From Phytohabitans suffuscus (GTDB lineage: Bacteria > Actinomycetota > Actinomycetes > Mycobacteriales > Micromonosporaceae), in the NCBI RefSeq assembly GCF_011764565.1, contig NZ_AP022871.1, positions 310,001-374,000 on the forward strand: DNA of 64,000 nt, given 5' to 3'. Shown piece after piece: positions 1 to 7,320 of this stretch (positions within the stretch are counted from its first letter, which is position 1; each line of letters starts with the position of its first letter). The notes beneath the pieces are model-generated. The model made no database searches, had not been told where the DNA came from, and was given only the letters and a program-made list of their open reading frames with translations. Made by a program: the position numbers and the translations under genes.

Positions 1-172
1 CGTCGCAGGGCTGCAGCCCGTCCCCATCGGCGACCGCCCGGACGCCCTGCGCCGCCGCACACAACAGAGCGGCGTGCAGCCGGGCCGGTGACGGCAGCGG
101 GTCGAGTTGTCCGCTGCCCACGTGTCCCTTGTAGACACCGAGGAGGGGCTCGGCGACGATGGCGAAGCTCAT
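1..172 (-). CDS. csb2: Csb2 (Cas5-Cas6 fusion of type I-G), N-terminal part only
   Basis: The first 57 codons of a minus-strand gene run off the left edge. The start reads MSFAIVAEPLLGVYKGHVGS and continues with PLPSPARLHAALL. The opening strand followed by a proline/arginine-rich P-x-P-A-R-L stretch is the usual beginning of Csb2, the fused Cas5/Cas6 subunit that holds the crRNA 5' end and processes pre-crRNA in type I-G. The ATG at 172 overlaps the csb1 stop (ATGA, 169-172), so the two are translationally coupled. The rest of the operon (cas3, cas8-like, cas4-cas1, cas2) should lie outside the window. The family call rests on a short N-terminus plus the csb1 neighbour. Confidence 0.8.
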   Translation of the reverse strand, partial: MSFAIVAEPLLGVYKGHVGSGQLDPLPSPARLHAALLCAAAQGVRAVADGDGLQPCD

Positions 173-1407
173 GATGATGCTTCGTCCGCGTCGACCGCGC
201 CGGAGACGATGTCCGGGTTGCCAGTTACCCGCATGGCCAAGCCCGACCACTTGACGTCGGCAACCTTATCGGCGTGCGCGAGCGCCTCGCTCAACAGCAG
301 GTCGGCCGCGTCAATGCTGAGCGGCTCGACGTCCAGGAACGCACCGCCCCGCTGGTCAAGACGGACCTTCGGTGCCTCCGCCTCGACGAGGTCGCAGTTG
401 GCGCGCAGGCAGAGCTCGGCATCGGAGCGGGCGAGCGCGTTGAGCGCCAACGCGGCCAGCAGTGCCCGGCACGCCGCATCACCCTCGACACCGGCCCCGA
501 ACCGCATCTGCCGCAACGTGGCGAAAGACAGCACATGCGTGCGGATGATGGTGTCGCAGGCAACGCCAGCCAACTGGTCTAGCGTCGGCGGGATGCCACC
601 GAGGCCGAGTGCGGATGCCGATTTGGCTTCGCCGGGCTTGATCCCGTTGGCCGCCTTGACGATGCCGTCGTATGTGGCTGGGCTCAGCTCCGCCTGCTGC
701 CGTCCGGCTGTCTCGGTCATTACCTTCTTGCTCAGGTTGATCTGCATGCCGACCGGGTCGACCCGCGCGCCGCCGCGCAGGCCGGGCTCGGGCTTCGCCA
801 GTACACCGGTCTCGTCGCGGCTGGCCGAGACGAAGCCGACGATCTCGCCGACCAGCGCGCTGCGCCAGCGGCCCTGCCGGCTGCGCCGGCTCGAATCCCA
901 GCCACCGAAGACAAGCGTCACCGGGCTCGTCTCCAGCAAAGCCCGCGCGTTGGCCGGCGTCGCGTCCCGGACCGCCCGGTACGCCGCTGTCCGCGTGGTC
1001 GGTTGGCCGTCGATAGCGCCGGCACGGATGTGCCCGTCGAACACGCGGTGCGGCAGCGTGAGGTCGTAGTAGTGTTCGACGGCGCCGTCCCGCTCGTACG
1101 TGACCTGCACGTGCGGCACCCTGGACAGCAATGGGTGCCCGTCCTCGATGGCTTGGGCCAGCGCGTGCTCGGCCCGGTTCAGTTGTGACTGTTTCGAGTC
1201 GATCATGACCGCGTAGCGACTCTCGTCACCAAGGTAGCGCTGCTCGTACGCGTACGAGCCGCCCTTCTTGCCACGCTCGGCGAACTTCGCCGGCGCTACC
1301 GACGCGTGCCGCCCACCGGCGGGCTCCAGGGCCGTGGTCGACGTTAGACAACTAGCCCCACCGGGCGACCCGGCAGCAAGCAGAGTGCCAAGTTCCAACG
1401 AACGCAT
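169..1407 (-). CDS. csb1: Csb1 (Cas7 backbone subunit of type I-G CRISPR-Cas)
   Basis: This 412-residue protein belongs to the Csb1/GSU0053 (Cas7u) family, the subunit expected to polymerise along the crRNA spacer in the type I-G Cascade. The family signature is visible: LVFGGWDSSRR near residue 168, followed by a basic stretch and the S/A-LVGEIVGF segment. The start at 1407 is supported by an AAAGGAG ribosome-binding site just upstream on the minus strand. The stop overlaps the csb2 start. No cas gene lies upstream in this orientation, so csb1 looks like the first gene of the operon. The matching array is probably the 36-nt-repeat array at 7321-9506, about 6 kb upstream. Confidence 0.9.
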   Translation of the reverse strand: MRSLELGTLLAAGSPGGASCLTSTTALEPAGGRHASVAPAKFAERGKKGGSYAYEQRYLGDESRYAVMIDSKQSQLNRAEHALAQAIEDGHPLLSRVPHVQVTYERDGAVEHYYDLTLPHRVFDGHIRAGAIDGQPTTRTAAYRAVRDATPANARALLETSPVTLVFGGWDSSRRSRQGRWRSALVGEIVGFVSASRDETGVLAKPEPGLRGGARVDPVGMQINLSKKVMTETAGRQQAELSPATYDGIVKAANGIKPGEAKSASALGLGGIPPTLDQLAGVACDTIIRTHVLSFATLRQMRFGAGVEGDAACRALLAALALNALARSDAELCLRANCDLVEAEAPKVRLDQRGGAFLDVEPLSIDAADLLLSEALAHADKVADVKWSGLAMRVTGNPDIVSGAVDADEASS

Positions 1408-1534
1408 CCAGACTCCTTTGAGGTGCCGTCTACTTGGTTGCGTGTCATGTTCCGCGTGAAGGATCGTACTAGTAGCGGAACGCTCGTGCTACCGTCGGCA
1501 TCGATATTGGCGTGCATCGAGAGTGGAGAGCTTC

Positions 1535-1762
1535 ATGTCCCAGCGAACGTCCTTCACCTACAGGTCCAAGTCCAGGTCCGAGGTCCGCGCCGTCCTAGTT
1601 CGTGGCGGCGACCTCGCCGACCCCACGGCCTCGCGTCAACCGGGGAACGGAACGACAAGATCCCAGTTTCACGTTGCCGCCCGCGCGCTTGGAGCTCTGT
1701 TCGGAGCGCTAGCGGGACCTGTCGTCAAAGCCATCCGGGATCTCGTGACGGTTGGTCGATGA
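1535..1762 (+). CDS. Small hypothetical protein divergent from csb1
   Basis: A 75-residue ORF begins with ATG at 1535, four bases after GGAGAG. It has a serine/arginine-rich N-terminus (MSQRTSFTYRSKSRSEVRAV) and an alanine-rich C-terminal stretch (ARALGALFGALAGPVVKAI) that could form one amphipathic or membrane-associated helix. It sits in the 540-bp gap between divergent csb1 and the end of the ATPase operon. I recognise no family. The ribosome-binding site and position make it plausible, but codon evidence is weak. Confidence 0.35.
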   Translation: MSQRTSFTYRSKSRSEVRAVLVRGGDLADPTASRQPGNGTTRSQFHVAARALGALFGALAGPVVKAIRDLVTVGR

Positions 1763-1861
1763 CTGGGCATCAGGCAGACACGGCGCTCCCGCATCAAATC
1801 CCTGGTCCACCGACGAATTGCCGATCTTCCTGGTCTGGTTCAAACTGAAGAAGGGGTGGGG

Positions 1862-1877
1862 TGCCCTTCATTGAGGC
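1862..1877 (-). repeat. Isolated antisense fragment of the type I-G CRISPR repeat
   Basis: On the minus strand these 16 bases read GCCTCAATGAAGGGCA, identical to the first 16 bases of the 36-nt repeat of the array at 7321-9506. The hairpin half of the repeat is absent. The fragment lies outside any array, between the small ORF at 1535-1762 and the end of the ATPase gene, about 450 bp upstream of csb1. It may be a relic of a decayed array or part of a small repeat-containing RNA. Confidence 0.6.
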
Positions 1878-1945
1878 TTGGTCGCGTGCCACGCCCAGCG
1901 ATCGGAGAGCGAGCTGTGCCCCGCCCTGTACCTTCATGGCCGCCG

Positions 1946-4900
1946 TCATGTGGAAACCGCCGTATCGTCCGATGAGGACGGTGCCTGCCGCGTGCGGGCG
2001 ATGACGTCCTCGGAGGACAGTGGGCTTGCGGGGTGGTGGCTGAGGCACAGCGGCGTACGCGCCTTGCGGAATGGCTGGCCCTCGACCGCGACGTAGAACT
2101 GCCCGCTGGTCAGGCGCGAGATGTCCGGCACGTCCCCGCCCTTGAAGCGGGCCATCTCGCGCGCCGCTTCGATGTGCACCGGCGCGTTCAGACGGCCGAA
2201 GAACTGTGTCGCCGCGTTGCCTGGTATCTGGCTGTGCAGCCCTTTGGGCGCCTGGGTGGCGAAGACCAGGCCGAGGCCGTACTTGCGGGCCTGGGAGGCG
2301 AGCATCAGTGTGCTGCGCGTGCAGGCCGTGACCGGGCCGGACGGCGCCAGTGTCTGTGCCTCGTCCATCACCAGCAGGCCGCCGAGTGGCCGGTCACGGG
2401 CTGGGTTGCGCTTTATCCAAGCGAAGAGGGCCATTTGGAGCTGGTTGACGAAGCCCTGCCGCTTCTCCTCGCCGGGCAGCCCGACGAAGCTGATGACCGA
2501 CACGCGGGCACGCTTGCCTGGCGCTGGTGTCAGCAGCGTTCCTGGGTCTGCCGATTCACCGGTACCGCCGAAGAGCGGGTCGTTGATCCGGGCGGCCTCC
2601 AGGTTTTCGGCGAGGTCGGCGGCGATCGCCGTCGCGCCGGTCAGCTCGCTCGCCCCGTCTGGGAGATCCCGCAGCAGCTCGATCAGCCCGCTGAGGGTCG
2701 CTGTCCCGCCGTGGCGGCCGTGGTGCCGCAACGCCTGACGCAGCACCGCCTGGCCACGCAGTGCCTTGGCCGTGTTGGCGGCCACTTGCGCGCGTGGCGC
2801 CAGCGCGTCAACCGCGCTGTCGACCGCCTGGGTGAACTCGTCGGGGTCGTCACGTACGCCACTGAAGTCGGGCAGGGGTTGAAAGGTCAGGGGTCGTCCG
2901 CCCTCGCGCCCTGGTGTCCAGACCACGACGTCCGTCGACTCGAGGTAGTCGGCCGCCGCCTGCGCGTCGGCTTCGCCCCACGCCTTTGGCTCGTCGGGCC
3001 AGGCGTCGCCGAGGCGGGCGAGGTCGTTGTTGGGGTCGAGGACGATCGCGGATACGCCTAGCAACGCGCACTCCTCGACGACACGGCGGATGAGGACGGT
3101 CTTGCCAGATCCCGAGCCGGCGAAGATGGCGGCGTGTTGTCGCAGCGCGGACAGTTCGACGTGGATGGGATCGCCGCGATCGAAGTCGACACCCACCTGG
3201 AGGTACACCCCGGCCGGTGCAGCCGCGGCAACGGGCTCGAGAGCGGTGGTGTCCGGCTCCGCGGGCTCCTCGACGCGCGTCGCCGGCTCCACGTCCACTG
3301 GACCGGCCGGTGCCGTATCTGCCGCAGCGACCATGGCCTCAGCTTCGCCGGCCGGAGGCGACCCGAGCGGTACACCAGCCCCGGGCACCGGGCCGGCGGT
3401 AGGTGGCTCGCGTCCGGCATCGGCCAGGGCAGTCGCCAGCAAGGCAGTCCGCGACGCCGGGCGCCGATCGACCAGCCAGGCATGGAGGCCGTCCGGCTCC
3501 TCGGAGAGCAACGTCCGTAGCGCGACCATGCTGCGTAGGTCGTCTTCGCCGAGCGGCAGCGTCTGCCCGCCTGCGGCGACGAACTCCTCGACGGCCTTCC
3601 GCCGCCCAGGACTATCCGACCACTCGTCGTTGCGGAGGACGAAGAGCCGACGCTGGGCGACCCCGTTGGCTAGGCCGGCGGCCATGCACGCATTGCGGAG
3701 CCGGGCCAACTCGGCGTTGTAGTGCTGCGCCGCTATGGCCCGGAACGCCCAGTGCGCCTGGTCCCCGGTCCGCTCATCAAGCGTTCGCCGCAACCGCGCA
3801 TGCAGCGAGGGCTTGCGGACCGGCATCGTATCCTGGTCGAAATCGGCGTCGGTACCCTCCCTGATCCACGCGTCCAGCGCGGACGCCAGCAGTGATGGCA
3901 CCTCCGTGTCCTCGTTGGCCGGGTCGAGCAACCCGTCCACGGGTGCTTGTTCTCGCAGCGCCGCGTACCGCTCGTCCAGCAGTTGTAGCGATGAGTGGTC
4001 AGCCCGCGTCGGCGCCGGCACAAGTGTCTCCGCTGCGGCCGCAAGCGTGGCCATCTCGGTGACCTCGCCGTTGAGCACGCACGAGCGGATGTGCCGCTCA
4101 ACATTGATGAGCAGCTGTCGCGGCGTGAAGTCGACGGCGTCGACGAACGCCTCGGGCCGCACCGGCCAGGTCGGGTACGGCGGCACGAACCCGACCTCCT
4201 CGTAGTGTGCGGCGAGCCGGCGCTCGATCAACGCCCGGCCGACGCTGGCGTCCGGGATCGACTCGAGCGTGGCCGTTTCGCGAAACCGGTCCTGTACGGT
4301 GTCGACCGCGTTGGTCTTGATCAACGCCCAGGACACGGGCAGCAGCGCAAGGACGGTTACCGTGCGCCGGGTCATCTCACGCAGCTCCATCAGGCCGCCT
4401 GCGACCTGGTCGAGCAGCACCGATGCACGCCAGCCGTCCGTGTCGGTCTCGGTGGGCGCGGCGGAGACGAAACTTCGGTTCGCTACCTGAGCGATCAGGC
4501 CGTCGACTTGGTCTACCGCGACAACCGACGGTCCGGTGAGCGCAAGGAGCCGAGACATGTCGAAGACGAGCTCCTGCGACAGCCGGCGAGCTGGCCGGAT
4601 ACCCCAGACCGCTCGCTCGCCGGCTTCCGCCTCGTCCGCGGCGAGCAGGTATGACATCCCGACGTCCTGCAAGCGTGGATCTGAACCGGCGAGCAGGGCC
4701 AACGCGCGAGCGGTGTCCCGGCACCCGATCCCGATTTGGCGGCTCTTGGCGCCCAGCGCGGCCGCGAACGCGTCCAGCCGATCCGACGCCATCGGTGCGC
4801 GACCTGTGATCGCCATCCGGGTCACCACCGGCAGGTCGAGCGCGTCGGTGAGACGTTGCAGAAAGACGTGCAGTTGCGTCGTGCCTTCGTCGTCGAGCGG

Positions 4901-5239
4901 CTGGTGAAGGCCGTCGACCATCGACGCCACGACGCTGCGCCAGAACGTGTTGGCATCGAGCAGGTTGACCAGGAAGAAGTAGCCTCCCTTGAGCTGAGCC
5001 AGCTCGCGGACCCGGCTGAGCAGATGGGTCTTCCCGGCGCCGCGTTGGCCCTGCACCGCGACGCCGATAGGGCTCGCGTCGGGGCTCCGCTCGGCCGTCG
5101 CCAAGCCGTCGAGGATGGCCGCGAGAACGTCCGTGTGCAGGCCGTCGACGTGGAACCGTGGCGGATGCCAAACGTCGTTCCTGGTCGGTGTGTAGTTGAA
5201 CTGCAGGTGCGCGAGCGCTTTCAGCCTTGCCTCAGTCAC
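1946..5239 (-). CDS. Two-domain ATPase: N-terminal AAA-type plus C-terminal HerA/FtsK-like
   Basis: This 1,097-residue protein has two P-loop domains. The N-terminal one has Walker A GQRGAGKT at residues 64-71 and a Walker B-like VVAVDQVDGL near residue 235. The C-terminal one has GSGSGKTVLIRRV near 703-715, a following AIVLDPNNDLA strand, and LLVMDEAQTLA near 955, the arrangement of HerA/DUF87 DNA-translocating ATPases. An acidic, alanine/proline-rich linker separates them. The start overlaps the stop of the upstream gene by four bases (ATGA), so it is the last gene of a coupled three-gene operon with a winged-helix protein and a DUF559 nuclease. HerA-like ATPases paired with nucleases are a recurring anti-phage arrangement; this exact combination is not one I can name. 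Confidence 0.8.
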   Translation of the reverse strand: MTEARLKALAHLQFNYTPTRNDVWHPPRFHVDGLHTDVLAAILDGLATAERSPDASPIGVAVQGQRGAGKTHLLSRVRELAQLKGGYFFLVNLLDANTFWRSVVASMVDGLHQPLDDEGTTQLHVFLQRLTDALDLPVVTRMAITGRAPMASDRLDAFAAALGAKSRQIGIGCRDTARALALLAGSDPRLQDVGMSYLLAADEAEAGERAVWGIRPARRLSQELVFDMSRLLALTGPSVVAVDQVDGLIAQVANRSFVSAAPTETDTDGWRASVLLDQVAGGLMELREMTRRTVTVLALLPVSWALIKTNAVDTVQDRFRETATLESIPDASVGRALIERRLAAHYEEVGFVPPYPTWPVRPEAFVDAVDFTPRQLLINVERHIRSCVLNGEVTEMATLAAAAETLVPAPTRADHSSLQLLDERYAALREQAPVDGLLDPANEDTEVPSLLASALDAWIREGTDADFDQDTMPVRKPSLHARLRRTLDERTGDQAHWAFRAIAAQHYNAELARLRNACMAAGLANGVAQRRLFVLRNDEWSDSPGRRKAVEEFVAAGGQTLPLGEDDLRSMVALRTLLSEEPDGLHAWLVDRRPASRTALLATALADAGREPPTAGPVPGAGVPLGSPPAGEAEAMVAAADTAPAGPVDVEPATRVEEPAEPDTTALEPVAAAAPAGVYLQVGVDFDRGDPIHVELSALRQHAAIFAGSGSGKTVLIRRVVEECALLGVSAIVLDPNNDLARLGDAWPDEPKAWGEADAQAAADYLESTDVVVWTPGREGGRPLTFQPLPDFSGVRDDPDEFTQAVDSAVDALAPRAQVAANTAKALRGQAVLRQALRHHGRHGGTATLSGLIELLRDLPDGASELTGATAIAADLAENLEAARINDPLFGGTGESADPGTLLTPAPGKRARVSVISFVGLPGEEKRQGFVNQLQMALFAWIKRNPARDRPLGGLLVMDEAQTLAPSGPVTACTRSTLMLASQARKYGLGLVFATQAPKGLHSQIPGNAATQFFGRLNAPVHIEAAREMARFKGGDVPDISRLTSGQFYVAVEGQPFRKARTPLCLSHHPASPLSSEDVIARTRQAPSSSDDTAVST

Positions 5240-5901
5240 GACGCCCCCATCGAGATCGAATGTTTGGGTTGGTCGCCGATCACCACCGCCGCGGCCCGAG
5301 TACGCGCGTCGAGCGTCTTCTGGTTGGCTTCCGGCACGAGGACCACGCCCCGGCGACGGTTGAGCCGGCGCAGCGCAGCGTCGACGTCAGCCGTGACAAG
5401 GTCGCCGACCTGGTCGCGCAGGTCGGCCAGATTCACCAGATCGCCAGCCCGAGGAGCGATCAACCGGTACGCCGCGCGCACGCGATCCTCCACGTCCGAC
5501 TCAACCGGCGCCGGTCCGCGGGCCGGCGTACCGGTCGCGGCAGGGGCGTTCGACGCCGCGACGAACTCGTTGAGGCTGGACCGCTGTACCGCCAGGAAGC
5601 GTGCCCACCTCCAGAGCACCGCGTAGAGCGCGCCGCCCAAAGCGCCCGAACCAGATGGCACCGCGTCGGCATCAAGCTGCGTGCGGCAGTACGCCCAGCC
5701 GTTGTCGCCCAGCGTCAGAACGAGCCGGCCCGAGGGACGCTCGACCTCGATCAGCTTCAACTGCTCGAGCCTCTCCCGCGACCCCTTCTTCAATTCGCAA
5801 CGGTAGTAGCGGGTCAACCTCACGTTAGGTACAGGCCCTGCCTCGGCCATAAGGATGATGAGCGCGGCCGTCTCGACCGTCGTAAAGCTTTGGTCCGGCA
5901 C
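5236..5901 (-). CDS. Winged-helix-like protein, middle gene of the ATPase/nuclease operon
   Basis: This 221-residue protein starts with GTG at 5901, two bases after the stop of the upstream nuclease gene, and overlaps the ATPase start by four bases. The N-terminus (ALIILMAEAGPVPNVRLTRYYRCEL) and the C-terminus (LADLRDQVGDLVTADVDAAL followed by RRLNRRRGVVLVPEANQKTL) both read as helix-turn-helix/winged-helix modules. A Gly/Pro/Ala-rich linker lies around residues 120-140. No enzymatic motif is visible. It may be a DNA-binding or adaptor subunit bridging the HerA-like ATPase and the nuclease; that role is inferred only from gene order. Confidence 0.65.
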   Translation of the reverse strand: MPDQSFTTVETAALIILMAEAGPVPNVRLTRYYRCELKKGSRERLEQLKLIEVERPSGRLVLTLGDNGWAYCRTQLDADAVPSGSGALGGALYAVLWRWARFLAVQRSSLNEFVAASNAPAATGTPARGPAPVESDVEDRVRAAYRLIAPRAGDLVNLADLRDQVGDLVTADVDAALRRLNRRRGVVLVPEANQKTLDARTRAAAVVIGDQPKHSISMGAS

Positions 5902-5902
5902 G

Positions 5903-7003
5903 TCAGGTTCCTTTCCCTGCCCGCCTGCGGTTGGCGAGAAACTGTTGAAGGAGTGCGAGCACGTTTTCGATGTCGTCGAGAACCTGCGTATTGGTGAAGC
6001 GAAGTACGGCGTACCCGTTGAGCTGAAGCATCACGTCGCGGCGGCGATCCTCGGCATATTTGCCCGCTGTCCGATGGTCGTCACCGTCGATTTCGACGAT
6101 GCAGCGCTCCCGTTTCCACAACAGATCGACCCGGACAGGGTTGACCAGCGGCCCAGGCCGGACGGTGTGATTCCAGGCCCGACCGGCCGCCCAAGGTCGA
6201 TCGGCGAGGACGGCCTCGAATGCCACTTCGGCACGACTCGTGGGATGCGGCTTGCCGACCACGCTGAGACGCCGTGGTTTGCCAGCCGATGACTCCCGAC
6301 GCGGTCGCGGACGCTCTCCGATCGGCTCCGCGGCTCCAGCCTGGAAAGGCTCCGATCCGGATACCGACACCGAGGCATCCCGCACGGGTCGGGCCACGGT
6401 GAACTCCGGCAACCAGTCGATGCTCGGCAGCGATTCAGCATGAATCCATACCGCGAGCCGACCGTGGTCAACCAGCCATTGCGCGGCTTGCACCAAGGCG
6501 AGCGCTCCGGGTTCATCGAGATCATTGGGTGGTTGCAGGAGCAGTGCGCAGACCGGCCGACCGAAGCTGGACGCGAGCACCTGCGCCAGCCCGGAAGCTC
6601 GTACCTCGGGAGGGTGTCGCCGCGTGCATGGCCCGCGCCCGGCCAGGGCGCCGGCCGCCAGATCGGCGAGGAAGTTGCCGTATTGAGCTGTATCCGCAGC
6701 CTGAGCGAAAGCGATCGCCCGGACAGCGGTCAGCGCGGCACCGGCCGCCGTCGCGATGCCCTCCGCTCCCGGAAGCCAAACGGGAAAGAGCTGACCTGCT
6801 AGTCCTTCCATCTCGTCGAGAATGGAGTCGACCGTCGCGCTCGGGCTTCCGGTCAGTGCCGTTCGTCGGACGATGACGGCCGGAGCATCAGGCGGCGCAT
6901 CCGCCACCGCGCGGTCCAGGTCGTCTGAGTGGAAGCATTTGATCCACACCACCCGATCAGTCGGAAGCTCCGAAAGAGAAAAGGGCACCATCGCACCTAA
7001 CAT
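5903..7003 (-). CDS. Protein with C-terminal DUF559/Vsr-like endonuclease domain
   Basis: In this 366-residue protein the C-terminal third (about 265-355) has the DUF559/very-short-patch-repair nuclease layout: a conserved glutamate/aspartate-rich core IVEIDGDDHR, then YAEDRRRDVMLQLNGYAVLR and FTNTQVLDDIENVL. This is a PD-(D/E)XK-type fold, probably metal-dependent and DNA-cleaving. The N-terminal two thirds resembles a leucine/alanine-rich P-loop-free helical region and gives no family. It is the first gene of the three-gene operon. ATG at 7003 has no clear ribosome-binding site; a second in-frame ATG at 6991 is an alternative start. Confidence 0.75.
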   Translation of the reverse strand: MLGAMVPFSLSELPTDRVVWIKCFHSDDLDRAVADAPPDAPAVIVRRTALTGSPSATVDSILDEMEGLAGQLFPVWLPGAEGIATAAGAALTAVRAIAFAQAADTAQYGNFLADLAAGALAGRGPCTRRHPPEVRASGLAQVLASSFGRPVCALLLQPPNDLDEPGALALVQAAQWLVDHGRLAVWIHAESLPSIDWLPEFTVARPVRDASVSVSGSEPFQAGAAEPIGERPRPRRESSAGKPRRLSVVGKPHPTSRAEVAFEAVLADRPWAAGRAWNHTVRPGPLVNPVRVDLLWKRERCIVEIDGDDHRTAGKYAEDRRRDVMLQLNGYAVLRFTNTQVLDDIENVLALLQQFLANRRRAGKGT

Positions 7004-7320
7004 GAGAATACGGCGCCCATTCTGACGAGCAGTCGATGGGGGCGCAATCGCCCGCCCGGGGATCTGGGCAGCACTGTCCGGCTCCGCTTACTGACCGATC
7101 GACGATGTTATTCCGTGCGGAAGCTCGCTCGGCGCGGAATAGATGCCGGAACCAAAAGAACAAGATCTTGCACCGGGCCGCCCTCTTCGCCAAGCCACCT
7201 CTCGCGGATCGTTGAACCTTGAAGGGTGTTGCACCGGTGGGTGGTGCCTGGGGCTGTAGCGGGCCGCTGGGAGCTGCGGCGACCGAGCTTCCCAGCGACC
7301 GATCCTGCTTCGGCCGGGGT
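7004..7320. other. Gene-free flank between the nuclease gene and the type I-G array
   Basis: I see no convincing gene. It holds the upstream region of the minus-strand nuclease operon. Around 7262-7278 the sequence CCGCTGGGAGCTGCGGC matches only the 3' half of the I-G repeat and looks like a heavily decayed repeat at the left end of the array. Confidence 0.5.
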
